From: DASPWV01 sp046727855
GTDB lineage: Bacteria; Acidobacteriota; Vicinamibacteria; Vicinamibacterales; UBA2999
Direction: 5' to 3'
DNA length: 25,382 nt
Assembly: GCA_046727855.1 (NCBI GenBank)
Contig: JBKPDL010000202.1
Span: 1 to 25,382, forward strand
The notes under the pieces were generated by a model. That model searched no databases, was not told the origin of the DNA, and saw nothing but the letters and a program-made list of their open reading frames with translations. How positions within the stretch are numbered: position 1 is the first letter of the stretch; the number at the start of each line of letters is the position of its first letter. Positions 1-7,476 of this stretch are shown here, one piece after another. Both the position numbers and the translations under genes were made by a program.

Positions 1-326
1 GATGGAACACAGATACGTTTTGGATCTTGATGGGCAACGGTGGGGACTCAAACAGCTGGGCGCACTTGACTCAATCCAGACGCAGATGGACGCAGATGAA
101 ACGGACGCAGATGGACGCAGATGAACGCCGATGGAACGCCGATAAAACACGGCCGCAGATGAACACAGATGAACGCCGATGGAACACAGATACGTTTTGG
201 ATCTTGATGGGCAAGGGTAGGGACTCAAACGGCTGGGCGCACTTGATTTATCAGGACGCAGATGGACGCAGATGGGACGCCGATGGAACACAGATAAATT
301 TTGGATCTTGATGGGCAACGGTGGGG
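1..326 (+). repeat. Nested tandem repeat: long unit plus short CGCAGATG-type units
   Basis: A long unit starting GATGGAACACAGAT and running through TTTTGGATCTTGATGGGCAA begins at 1, 178 and 282. The first two copies also share GGGACTCAAAC and CTGGGCGCACTTGA; the third is truncated after about 45 bases. Between them lie runs of a short unit of about 10-12 bases, variants of GACGCAGATG, AACGCCGATG and AACACAGATG. Unit length and sequence drift, so this is not a CRISPR array. The open frame across it is a by-product of the repeat and shows no protein-like content. The same short unit recurs in reverse orientation at 1116-1229. Bases 331-470 hold nothing I recognise. Confidence 0.85.
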
Positions 327-470
327 ACGGGAGTGTCAGGTTTTGTGTGTAGGCTCGTTGACGATGCGTGTGGGCGCCCGTGGGAAACCGCGTTCTGTGC
401 GGTTTTCCAAGTCCCTGTGGGCCCGTTCTGTGCGTCGACAGGGACCGCAGCGTCCATGCGCGGGTTCATT

Positions 471-1023
471 CTACGCCGTGGGTGCGGTGAAGCGATCGTC
501 GTAAAGAATCGCAAACTGCCGCATCGCCAGTTTCCAGAAGCCGTCGCCGCGTTCCCACTTGCCGGTGATGTTCCGCAGCGCGAGCCACATCAGCTTGATC
601 GCCGCATCGTTGGGAAAATGCTCGCCGGTCTTGATGATCTAGCGCAGCTGCGCGTGGACACTCTCGAGCGCGTTGCTCGTGGAGATCACCCGCCGGATGT
701 CGAGCTTCCGCTCCCGCCAATCGCAAAATCGAGGCTGTAGCGAATCAGATGGACGATGCAGGTCTGGAGCGTGGTCGCAGGGAAGACCGCAGTCAGCGCT
801 TCACTCATGCCCTTGAGACCGTTGGTGACGGCGATGAGGATGTCCTGGCAGCCGCGCGTCTTCAGATCGGACGACGACCTTCATCCAGAATTTCGCGCCC
901 TCCGTTTGCTTAATCCAAACCCCCAAGGATGTCGCGGCGGCTGTCGGGGAGCACGCCGGGCGCGAGATCCACCGCCTTACTGGACACGGGTGGCTTCGTC
1001 GCGGATCGATCCTTGGCGTACGA
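471..1023 (-). pseudogene. IS256-family (mutator-type) transposase remnant
   Basis: The minus strand carries recognisable pieces of an IS256-type DDE transposase spread over several frames. Near 1000-880 is an AVDLAPGVLPDSRRDILG piece followed by VWIKQTEGAKFWMKV. Then, shifted in frame, comes LKTRGCQDILIAVTNGLKG, continuing to TCIVHLIRYSLDF. After a large gap at about 725 it resumes with DWRERKLDIRRVISTSNALE, then a TAG stop, then KTGEHFPNDAAIKLMWLALR and the C-terminal end with a stop at 471. Relative to the family, the N-terminal third and roughly 60-70 residues between the CIVHLIR helix and the C-terminal glutamate region are missing. At least two frame changes and one stop make it non-functional. 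I could not identify terminal inverted repeats. The family assignment rests on motif order and is secure; the outer limits are approximate. Confidence 0.85.
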
Positions 1024-1115
1024 ATTGATCGAGAATTCCGGTGGAACCGGCGCAAAACGGCTACGCGCTACTTCACTGCACCTCAGCTCGCCACGATCAA
1101 AAGAGCAGCACCCTT

Positions 1116-1229
1116 TACCTGCATTTTATCTGCGTTTTATCTGCGTCCTATCTGCGTCCTATCTGCGTCCTATCTGCGTCCATCTGCGTCCCATCTGGGT
1201 TTCATCTGCGTTTGGCTTTATCTGCGGCC
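1116..1229 (-). repeat. Short tandem repeat array, reverse orientation of the left-edge repeat
   Basis: Plus-strand reading gives about ten copies of TATCTGCGTC or CATCTGCGTC variants, including three consecutive 11-base units CCTATCTGCGT. On the minus strand this is the CGCAGATG motif seen at 1-326. The two arrays therefore face each other across the transposase remnant. The last copies overlap the 3' end of the Nudix gene. Confidence 0.85.
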
Positions 1230-1645
1230 ATCGTCAGGCCGCGCCGAATGACACGCGCGGCGAACTCGTTGACGCCGTAGCGATCGATCTCATCTGCGGA
1301 CACCCACGCGACATCGGCGGCGTCGTCGCCCGCCGCGACGACACCGCCCGCGGGGTAGCAAACGTAGTCGACGATGACGAAGTGATACTGAATGCGCCCT
1401 TCGAGCCGGTGAACGCGATCGAAGACTTCCACGACCTCGCCGACATCCACTTCGAGACCCGTTTCTTCCCTCAGTTCGCGTCGCAGAGCCTCGACGAGCG
1501 TTTCTCCGAGTTCGACGGTACCGCCCGGCAGCGACCACTCGCCTTTTCGCGGCTCGTGGGCCCGCTTCACGATCAGCGCGCGGCCATCCCGGACAACAAC
1601 GCCGCCGACACCGACGACGGGACGTTCTGGAAACTCACGTGACAT
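1202..1645 (-). CDS. Nudix hydrolase
   Basis: A 147-residue protein of normal length for a single-domain Nudix hydrolase, the family that cleaves nucleoside diphosphates linked to another group (ADP-ribose, oxidised nucleotides and similar). The full Nudix box is present at about residues 42-64: G, five residues, E48, seven residues, then RELREE and GL. The metal-binding glutamates are E57, E60 and E61. The preceding SLPGGTVELGE stretch resembles ADP-ribose pyrophosphatase-like members, but substrate cannot be fixed from sequence. The ATG at 1645 gives the usual short N-terminus; the frame stays open upstream without a better start. The last residues (DKAKRR and stop) are read from the short repeat array, so the C-terminal tail looks repeat-derived. 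It lies about 40 bases downstream of the broken yjbQ and is probably the last gene of that run. Confidence 0.9.
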   Translation of the reverse strand: MSREFPERPVVGVGGVVVRDGRALIVKRAHEPRKGEWSLPGGTVELGETLVEALRRELREETGLEVDVGEVVEVFDRVHRLEGRIQYHFVIVDYVCYPAGGVVAAGDDAADVAWVSADEIDRYGVNEFAARVIRRGLTMAADKAKRR

Positions 1646-1686
1646 GCGCGCCCAGTCCAGGAGCTGACCCTGATTTGTGTATCGAC

Positions 1687-2099
1687 CTACTCACCCATAA
1701 CCTTGACCACCACGCGCTTCTTTCGCTGGCCGTCGAATTCCGCGTAGAACACCTGCTCCCACGGGCCGAGATCAAGCTTGCCGTTGGTAATCGGGAGCAA
1801 CACCTGGTGGCCCATCAGCGTCCGCTTGAGATGCGCATCGGCGTTGTCTTCCCCGGTTTGGTGGTGGAGTAATTCAGCCCCGCAGGCGCGAGTTTCTCCA
1901 GCCAGACCTGAAAATCGTGGATCAGGCCATCTTCCCAGTCGTTGACGTAGACGGCAGCGGTGATGTGCATGGCCGACACCAGCACCATGCCTTCCTTGAC
2001 GCCGCTCTTTTTGACGATCGCGGCGACTTCGTCGGTAATGCGGATGAATTCCTGCCGCTTTTCCGTGTTGAACCAGAGGTAATCGGTCGCTGTTTTCAT
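1687..2099 (-). pseudogene. yjbQ: YjbQ/UPF0047 family protein, single-base frameshift
   Basis: This family is about 135-140 residues and is annotated as secondary thiamine-phosphate synthase-like; its real role is poorly settled. The first frame runs from MKTATDYLWFNTEKRQEF to AGLNY near 1873. The conserved continuation HHQTGEDNADAHLKRTLMG, then LLPITNGKLDLGPWEQVFYA and a terminal KVMGE, is intact but one frame over, ending in a TAG at 1687. Adding one base in the TACTCCACCACC stretch near 1870 restores a 137-residue protein of exactly family length, so a one-base deletion explains it. This is either a recent mutation or a sequencing or assembly error. The ATG overlaps the stop of the upstream ABC ATPase gene (ATGA), suggesting translational coupling. 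Confidence 0.85.
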
Positions 2100-2674
2100 G
2101 GAATGGTCTTGGCCTGAGCGGAGACGCTGCGAACTGGAAAGTCCGGAAGTTCCACTGACCGTTCGACGATGCCCTCGAAAGTCTGCCGCACGATCACCAA
2201 CTCAGCATCGTCGAGAACCACGAGATCGGGGCGATGCACGAGTGCGGCGAGCAATGCGGCCTTCATGCGAGTGCCTCGTGACAGCGTCTTGAGCGGCGCA
2301 TCCATCGGCAACCGCAGATTGTCCTGCAGTCTTCGCGCGAGTGAGTCGTCCCAGGTCGGATAAAAAGGACGGCAGTACTCCAGGAGCGCCGACGGCGTCA
2401 GCTGATTCGGCAGACGCTGGTTTTCAGAGACGTAGCCGATGCGCTCGAACCCGCGAGCGGTGAGGCGCCGCGAATCGATCCCGAGCACGGACGCCGATCC
2501 CCGCGTCGGGCGGAGCAGGTTCATGAGCAGCTTGATCGTCGTCGTCTTTCCTGCGCCGTTGGGACCGACAAGGGCAAAGACGCTGCCGGCAGGCACCCGC
2601 CGATTGAGCCGATCGATCGCCTCCCGATGTCCAAATCGACGAGTCAGATCGACGGTTTCAATCGCGTTGACCAT
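2096..2674 (-). CDS. Truncated ABC transporter ATP-binding protein
   Basis: The ATP-binding subunit of an export-type ABC transporter, 192 residues from the ATG at 2674. The N-terminal two thirds is normal: Walker A GPNGAGKTTT, a Q-loop region YVSENQRLP, an ABC signature LSRGTRMK and a Walker B start DLVVLD. Immediately after this the expected E-P-x-x-G-L-D D-loop and the H-loop histidine are absent. Instead the sequence continues DDAELVIVRQTFEGIVERSV and ends about 20 residues later. Family members usually have 240-300 residues, so about 50-100 residues appear deleted in frame or replaced. Without the catalytic glutamate and switch histidine, ATP hydrolysis is unlikely. No permease gene is adjacent. 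It starts 7 bases after tsaD and overlaps yjbQ by 4 bases. An in-frame start 90 bases further upstream would lie inside tsaD and adds no homologous sequence. Confidence 0.8.
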   Translation of the reverse strand: MVNAIETVDLTRRFGHREAIDRLNRRVPAGSVFALVGPNGAGKTTTIKLLMNLLRPTRGSASVLGIDSRRLTARGFERIGYVSENQRLPNQLTPSALLEYCRPFYPTWDDSLARRLQDNLRLPMDAPLKTLSRGTRMKAALLAALVHRPDLVVLDDAELVIVRQTFEGIVERSVELPDFPVRSVSAQAKTIP

Positions 2675-2681
2675 AGCGCGG

Positions 2682-3743
2682 TTACAACGGCAGCGAGGCA
2701 GCGGCGTTGAGGTCACTCGGCGCGAGCTCGCCACGCTGCAGCTTGCGCAGTCCGGCCGCGGCAATCATCGCGGCGTTGTCCGTTGACAGGTTCGGGCTCG
2801 GCACGAATACCGGCACATCCGCCGCCGCGCCGCGCTCCTTCGCTGCGCGGCGCAAACGCGAGTTCGCGGAAACTCCGCCTGCAATCCCGACCGCGCGTGC
2901 GTTGTGCCACGTCGCGGCGGCGAACGCGCGATCAACCAGCGTATCGACAACTGTCGCCTGGAAGCTTGCCACGATGTCGGCAATCTCGTTGTCCGGCAGC
3001 CGTTCCGTGGCTAACACCGACTGACGATGTCGCACGTGCCGCAGCACCGCGGTTTTGAGTCCGCTGAAGCTGAAGTCAAACCGATATTCCCGCCGCGGCG
3101 CGTTGCGATCGGGGTGCGTCAAACGTGTCGGCGGGAATCGAATGGCGTTCTCATCTCCACTTCGTGCCAGGCGATCGATGACCGGCCCGCCCGGATAACC
3201 GAGCCCAAGCAGCTTGGCCACTTTGTCGTACGCCTCGCCTGCCGCATCGTCGCGGGTGCGGCCGATCGAGCGGTACACGCCCTCTTCGGGTACGAGGTAA
3301 AGGCTCGTGTGGCCGCCCGATACCACCAGCACGACAGCCGGGGTTGGGATTCGACCGTGTTCGAGCCAGAGCGACTCGATGTGACCGGCAAGATGATTGA
3401 CCGCGACGAGCGGCTTGCCTGCCGCCCACGCGCTCGCTTTGGCGAACGATACGCCAACGAGCAGCGAGCCGATCAAGCCCGGACCCTGAGTAACGGCGAG
3501 CGCATCCAGCGCCTGCCAATCGCACGACGCTTCGGCCATGGCGCGCTCGACCACGCCGCAGATGTCGCGAACGTGCTGTCGCGAAGCGAGCTCGGGGACA
3601 ACACCGCCCCACTCGCGATGAATCTCGACCTGAGAAGCCACGACGCTGGAGCGTAACAGCCACGGCCGCGCCGCATCGTCCACGGTCTCGACGATGGCTG
3701 CGGCGGTTTCATCGCAGGAGGTCTCGAGGCCAAGGATGCGCAC
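2682..3743 (-). CDS. tsaD: tRNA N6-adenosine threonylcarbamoyltransferase TsaD
   Basis: TsaD transfers the threonylcarbamoyl group from TC-AMP to A37 of ANN-decoding tRNAs, acting with TsaB and TsaE in the cytoplasm; those partners are not in this window. The family signature is complete: ILGLETSCDETAAA at the N-terminus, the metal ligands of the HLAGH motif (H117 and H121), VVSGGHTSLY, the GEAYDKVAKLLGLGYPGG loop, a FSFSGLKTAV segment, AGGVSANSRLR and a C-terminal STDNAAMIA carrying the last metal-binding aspartate. Length is 353 residues from the GTG at 3743, which matches the normal start just before the ILG strand. An in-frame GTG at 3776 would add 11 residues without family similarity. 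No strong ribosome binding site precedes either. It is followed 7 bases later by the truncated ABC ATPase. Confidence 0.96.
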   Translation of the reverse strand: MRILGLETSCDETAAAIVETVDDAARPWLLRSSVVASQVEIHREWGGVVPELASRQHVRDICGVVERAMAEASCDWQALDALAVTQGPGLIGSLLVGVSFAKASAWAAGKPLVAVNHLAGHIESLWLEHGRIPTPAVVLVVSGGHTSLYLVPEEGVYRSIGRTRDDAAGEAYDKVAKLLGLGYPGGPVIDRLARSGDENAIRFPPTRLTHPDRNAPRREYRFDFSFSGLKTAVLRHVRHRQSVLATERLPDNEIADIVASFQATVVDTLVDRAFAAATWHNARAVGIAGGVSANSRLRRAAKERGAAADVPVFVPSPNLSTDNAAMIAAAGLRKLQRGELAPSDLNAAASLPL

Positions 3744-3809
3744 CTGGTGAAGATAACAGGTTCGCAGGGCCCGCACTGAGCGGCGCCGTCCGTCACCGCT
3801 TCACGATGG

Positions 3810-3906
3810 CGGACCTAAAGGTCCGATTCGATTGGGACCGCGGACCTAAAGGTCCGTGCTACATGCTTGATTAGATTGGTGCCCGCGGACCTAAAGGCCG
3901 CGCTAC
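3810..3906 (-). repeat. Three REP-like palindromes, two with GTAG heads
   Basis: Three copies of a palindrome CGGACCTAAAGGTCCG lie at 3810-3825, 3841-3856 and 3885-3901 (the last slightly changed). Copies two and three are followed by TGCTAC or CGCTAC, and then by a shared ACATGNTTGATTAGA spacer. On the minus strand they read GTAG, then a hairpin with a TTTA-type loop, which is the layout of REP elements mobilised by RAYT transposases. Copy one lacks the GTAG head. They sit in the 199-base gap between mtnA and tsaD, where they could also stop or stabilise transcripts. No RAYT gene is in the window. Confidence 0.75.
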
Positions 3907-3942
3907 ATGTTTGATTAGACGCCTGCCTGCGAACTTGCAGAC

Positions 3943-5004
3943 CTACGGCGCAGTCTGTAGCGACCGCGCGGCCCCCGCTTTCAACGACTTTTCGAACGGC
4001 GGCGTAAACACACCGCGGTCGGTGATGATTGCCGTGATGTATTTGTGCGGCGTGACGTCAAACGCCGGGTTGCGGATATTCGCGCCGTCGGGCGCCAACT
4101 GGTTCGCACCGACGTGCGTCACTTCGCGCGCGCCGCGTTCTTCGATCGGAATGTGTGAGCCGTCGGCAATCGCCAGGTCAATCGAGGACCATGGCGCGGC
4201 GACGTAAAACGGCAGGCCGTGCTCCCTGGCCAGCACCGCCACAGTGTAGGTTCCCACTTTGTTGCCGGTGTCGCCGTTGGCCGCAATGCGATCGGCGCCG
4301 ACCACGACGAGATCGATCTCCCGCTGCAGCATCAGCGTGCCGGCCATATTGTCGGTGATGATGGTCGTATCGATTCCGTCCTTGAGCAGCTCCCAGGCTG
4401 TGAGCCGCGAGCCCTGCAGAAACGGCCGCGTTTCGTCCGCGAGCACGCGCACGCGCTTGCCGGCCTCAATTGCGCCGCGGATCACGCCCAGCGCCGTGCC
4501 GTAACCCGCTGTCGCAAGCGCGCCGGCGTTGCAGTGCGTGAGCACACGAGCACCATCCGGAATCAAACTGGCGCCGTGTGTGCCGATTGCCTTGCAGCTC
4601 GCGACATCCTCGTCGTGGATGCGCTGCGCTTCGCGCCGCAAGCGCGTTTGCAGCTGTTCGACCGATTCCCCGGCGTGCGCTCCCTCCGCAAACGTGCGTT
4701 TCATGCGCTCGATCGCCCAGAACAGGTTCACCGCCGTGGGACGCGTCGCGGCCATGAGATCGCACGTTTTCTGAAACTCCGCCGCAAACTGGCGGGTGCC
4801 CGTCGCTTTGCTGCGTTCCATTCCGAGCGCGATTCCCATCGACGCCGCCACGCCAATCGCCGGCGCGCCGCGAATGACCATGGTCTTGATCGCCTTGGCG
4901 ACCTCCATCGCGCTCTTGCACCGCACGTAGACTTCTGCGGCGGGCAGCTTGCGCTGGTCGACCATGACGACGGCATCCTGTTCGAAGGCGACAGTCGGGA
5001 GCAT
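3943..5004 (-). CDS. mtnA: S-methyl-5-thioribose-1-phosphate isomerase (MtnA)
   Basis: MtnA converts the aldose 5-methylthioribose-1-phosphate to 5-methylthioribulose-1-phosphate in methionine salvage. The 353-residue length is typical. Visible motifs are VIRGAPAIG (about 43-51), THCNAGALAT with the catalytic cysteine C158, DETRPFLQGSRLTAWEL (190-206), TDNMAG, and GADRIAANGDTGNKVGTY with the catalytic aspartate D238. The C-terminal NPAFDVTPHKYITAIITD matches the family and separates it from eIF2B subunits. It starts 8 bases after cdd and is the last gene of a nucleoside-phosphorylase operon rather than sitting with other mtn genes. Its job here may therefore be isomerisation of pentose-1-phosphates from nucleoside or MTA breakdown, which is inference. 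A repeat-bearing gap separates it from tsaD. Confidence 0.95.
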   Translation of the reverse strand: MLPTVAFEQDAVVMVDQRKLPAAEVYVRCKSAMEVAKAIKTMVIRGAPAIGVAASMGIALGMERSKATGTRQFAAEFQKTCDLMAATRPTAVNLFWAIERMKRTFAEGAHAGESVEQLQTRLRREAQRIHDEDVASCKAIGTHGASLIPDGARVLTHCNAGALATAGYGTALGVIRGAIEAGKRVRVLADETRPFLQGSRLTAWELLKDGIDTTIITDNMAGTLMLQREIDLVVVGADRIAANGDTGNKVGTYTVAVLAREHGLPFYVAAPWSSIDLAIADGSHIPIEERGAREVTHVGANQLAPDGANIRNPAFDVTPHKYITAIITDRGVFTPPFEKSLKAGAARSLQTAP

Positions 5005-5012
5005 TACCGTGA

Positions 5013-5408
5013 TTATTTCAACAAACGTCTATCGAAAGGTGCGGGCAGGAGATCCTGCATCCGATAGCGCGCCGTGACGGCCTCGAGGTTCGCCAGCACA
5101 ACCTCCACGTCGCCGGCAAATTCCCAGAGAATCTGCCGGCACGAACCGCAGGGCGGCGTTGGCGACGGCGTATCCGCGACCACCGCCACACGACGAAACT
5201 CACGGTGCCCTTCCGACAGCGCTTTGAACATCGCAACACGCTCGGCGCACATCGTCAAGCCGTAGGTCGCGTTTTCGATATTGCAGCCGGTGATGATTTC
5301 GCCGCTGGTCGTTTCGAGCGCCGCCCCGACTTTGAAGCCGGAGTAATCGGCGAGCGCGCGCAGCCGCGCCTCGCGCGCGCGTTCAACCAGGCGATCAGAG
5401 GCGGTCAA
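5013..5408 (-). CDS. cdd: Cytidine deaminase
   Basis: Homotetrameric zinc cytidine deaminase, which turns cytidine and deoxycytidine into uridine and deoxyuridine. The 131-residue length is that of the short bacterial type. The active site is complete: CNIENATYG substrate loop (42-50), CAE with zinc ligand C54 and catalytic E56, and PCGSCRQ with zinc ligands C87 and C90. The only start that gives the family N-terminus is a TTG at 5408 (reading M-TASDRLVERAREAR). It lies 14 bases inside the end of punA, so translation is probably coupled to punA. The frame runs open for 88 more codons upstream, but that stretch is only the alternate frame of punA. Uridine made here can be cleaved by the pyrimidine phosphorylase encoded in the same operon. 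Confidence 0.93.
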   Translation of the reverse strand: MTASDRLVERAREARLRALADYSGFKVGAALETTSGEIITGCNIENATYGLTMCAERVAMFKALSEGHREFRRVAVVADTPSPTPPCGSCRQILWEFAGDVEVVLANLEAVTARYRMQDLLPAPFDRRLLK

Positions 5409-6219
5409 TGATGCCCTCGACCAGCGCGACAAACTGCGCCCGCACGCGCCTGGTGGTTTCCAGCACTTCGTCGTGATGCAGCGGGTGCGGCAGGATCCCC
5501 GCCGCCATGTTGCTGATGCACGAGATGCCAAGGACCTCGAGCCCCATGTGACGCGCCACGATCGCTTCGGGTACAGTCGACATGCCGACCGCATCGGCGC
5601 CCAAGGTTCGGAGCGCGTAGATCTCCGCCGGCGTTTCATAGCTCGGGCCGTGCACCGCGATGTAGATGCCATGCTCCACCGCCACGCGCACCGCGCGCGC
5701 CGCTTCGTCGGCGACGACGCGGAGGCGGCGGGAGTAGACCTCGGTCATGTCAGGAAAACGCGGACCGAAGCGCTCATCGTTGGGGCCGATCAACGGATTG
5801 CCGCCGAACAGGTTGATGTGATCGTCGATCACCATCAACGCACCCTCCACGAAGTTGGTGTTGATCCCGCCCGCTGCGTTCGTCAGGATCAATGTCTTCA
5901 CGCCGAGCCGGCCGAGCGCGCGCACCGCGAAGGTCACGGTTTGAAGGTCGTGTCCCTCGTAAAAATGAACCCGCCCAGAGAGCGCGATGACGCGCTTGCC
6001 CATCACCGTGCCGCCGATGAAGCGGCCGGCATGACCGATTACGTTGGACGCCGGCCAGTTCGGAATCTCGCCGTAGCCAACACCGAACGGCTCCTTCATT
6101 GTGTCAGTGAAGGGTCCAAGGCCGGAGCCGAGAACGATGCCGATGTCGGCCCCGCCAAACCCGCGTCCGCGAAGCCACTCGGCGGCTTCGGTAACGCGAT
6201 CGAAATAGGCGTGGGTCAC
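5395..6219 (-). CDS. punA: Purine-nucleoside phosphorylase (trimeric PNP)
   Basis: Cleaves purine nucleosides with phosphate to the base plus (deoxy)ribose-1-phosphate. A 274-residue protein of the trimeric PNP/MTAP family. Seen motifs: phosphate loop GSGLG (31-35), IGHAG (61-65), SGRVHFYEGH (81-90), TNAAGG (113-118), GPSYETPAE (201-209) and GADAVGMSTVPE (217-228). E205 and N237 occupy the positions that read 6-oxopurines, so inosine and guanosine are the likely substrates; the LGSGLG form argues against an MTA phosphorylase. The GTG start at 6219 overlaps the nupC stop (GTGA). A longer frame upstream is an alternate frame of nupC and was discarded. Confidence 0.94.
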   Translation of the reverse strand: MTHAYFDRVTEAAEWLRGRGFGGADIGIVLGSGLGPFTDTMKEPFGVGYGEIPNWPASNVIGHAGRFIGGTVMGKRVIALSGRVHFYEGHDLQTVTFAVRALGRLGVKTLILTNAAGGINTNFVEGALMVIDDHINLFGGNPLIGPNDERFGPRFPDMTEVYSRRLRVVADEAARAVRVAVEHGIYIAVHGPSYETPAEIYALRTLGADAVGMSTVPEAIVARHMGLEVLGISCISNMAAGILPHPLHHDEVLETTRRVRAQFVALVEGIIDRL

Positions 6220-7466
6220 AAAAGGAATCCGACGATGATGGCGGTCACAAAATTCGCCAGCGTGCCAGCAAGCATGGCACGCAGTCCAAGGCGAGCGAGA
6301 TCGCCGCGCCGCGTCGGCGCGAGCGCACCAATGCCGCCAAGCTGAATGCCAATCGACGAGAAATTGGCAAAGCCGCAAAGGGCGAACGTGGCGATCGTAA
6401 ACGAGCGCGGGTCGAGACTGCCCTTCAACGCGCCAAGCTGCGAAAAGGCAATGAACTCATTCAGCACCATGCGTGTTCCCAGCAGATTGCCCACCGTAGC
6501 CGCATCGCGCCACGGTACACCAAGGCTCCACGCGACCGGCGCAAACACCCAGCCAAAGATTTGCTGAAGACTCAGCCCGACCGTTCCAAGGATAGCGTTG
6601 ACGAGCGCAACCAACGCCATGAACGAAATCAGCATCGCCGCTACGTTCAACGCCAGATGCAGACCTTCTGTCGTGCCGCGCCCCGCGGCATCGATCACGT
6701 TGACGTCCATCTTCTCGAACTTGAGTTTCACCGTCCCGAGCGTCTCCGGTACCTCCGTTTCGGGCACGAACATCTTGGCCATCATGAGCGTGCCTGGCGC
6801 CGTCATGATGACGGCCGTCAACAGATGCGCGGGCTCGATTCCGAACGCGATATAGGCCGCCATGATGCCGCCCGAGATGTGCGCCATCCCTGAGGTCATC
6901 ACCGTCATGAGCTCCGACTGCGTCATCTTCGGGAGATAGGGGCGAATGGTCAGCGGCGCTTCCGTCTGCCCCATGAAGATGCTCGCGGCGACATTCACTG
7001 ACTCCGCACCGCTCGCGCGCATCACGCGGTTCATGACGACAGCAAACAGCCGCACCACCAGCTGCATGACGCCGAAGTAATAGAGGATCGCGAACAGAGC
7101 GGCGATGAAGATGATCGTCGGCAGCACTTGAAAGGCGAAAATCACCGCCCAATTCGTGCCTTCGGGCCCGAGCGTCGCGTTCATCACGCGCGACCAGACC
7201 GATCGATCGGCGAGCGGACCGAAGACCAGGGACGCGCCGACGGTCGAATACTCCAGAAGCTGCCGCACCTTGTCGCCCACCGTTTGAACGCTCGCCTGCC
7301 CGAACGGCGTTTTCAGCACGAGCAGCGCGAACAGAAACTGCAGCGTCAGTCCCCATGCCACCACGCGGCCACTGATGGCGCGGCGGTTGGTGGAGAGCGC
7401 AAACGCCACGGCGAAAATCAGAGCCAGACCGACAAGCGGCTGCAACCTCGTGACGACGTCGCTCAC
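6216..7466 (-). CDS. nupC: Concentrative nucleoside transporter (CNT/NupC family)
   Basis: Inner-membrane symporter that imports nucleosides using a sodium or proton gradient. The 416-residue protein is hydrophobic throughout, with re-entrant and transmembrane helices of the CNT family. Diagnostic motifs are MGQTEAPLTIRPYL, where the Q-T-E side chains contact the nucleoside, VLNEFIAFSQL for the second binding half, and GFANFSSIGIQLGG. Start: the GTG at 7466 is preceded at good distance by GAGGGAG, which also contains the deoA stop, so the ribosome site is built over the end of deoA. The frame extends upstream only as the shadow of deoA. The protein supplies substrates for the phosphorylases and deaminase encoded around it. 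Confidence 0.94.
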   Translation of the reverse strand: MSDVVTRLQPLVGLALIFAVAFALSTNRRAISGRVVAWGLTLQFLFALLVLKTPFGQASVQTVGDKVRQLLEYSTVGASLVFGPLADRSVWSRVMNATLGPEGTNWAVIFAFQVLPTIIFIAALFAILYYFGVMQLVVRLFAVVMNRVMRASGAESVNVAASIFMGQTEAPLTIRPYLPKMTQSELMTVMTSGMAHISGGIMAAYIAFGIEPAHLLTAVIMTAPGTLMMAKMFVPETEVPETLGTVKLKFEKMDVNVIDAAGRGTTEGLHLALNVAAMLISFMALVALVNAILGTVGLSLQQIFGWVFAPVAWSLGVPWRDAATVGNLLGTRMVLNEFIAFSQLGALKGSLDPRSFTIATFALCGFANFSSIGIQLGGIGALAPTRRGDLARLGLRAMLAGTLANFVTAIIVGFLL

Positions 7467-7476
7467 GTGTTCTCCC

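Noticed and set aside
27..311. Protein-coding gene in the left repeat
   Set aside because: The open frame only translates the DNA repeat and has no domain-like composition or start signal.
1..326. CRISPR array
   Set aside because: Repeat units vary in length and sequence, no constant-length unique spacers, and no cas gene in the window.
5409..5672. N-terminal extension of cytidine deaminase
   Set aside because: It is the alternate frame of punA; family length is reached with the TTG at 5408.
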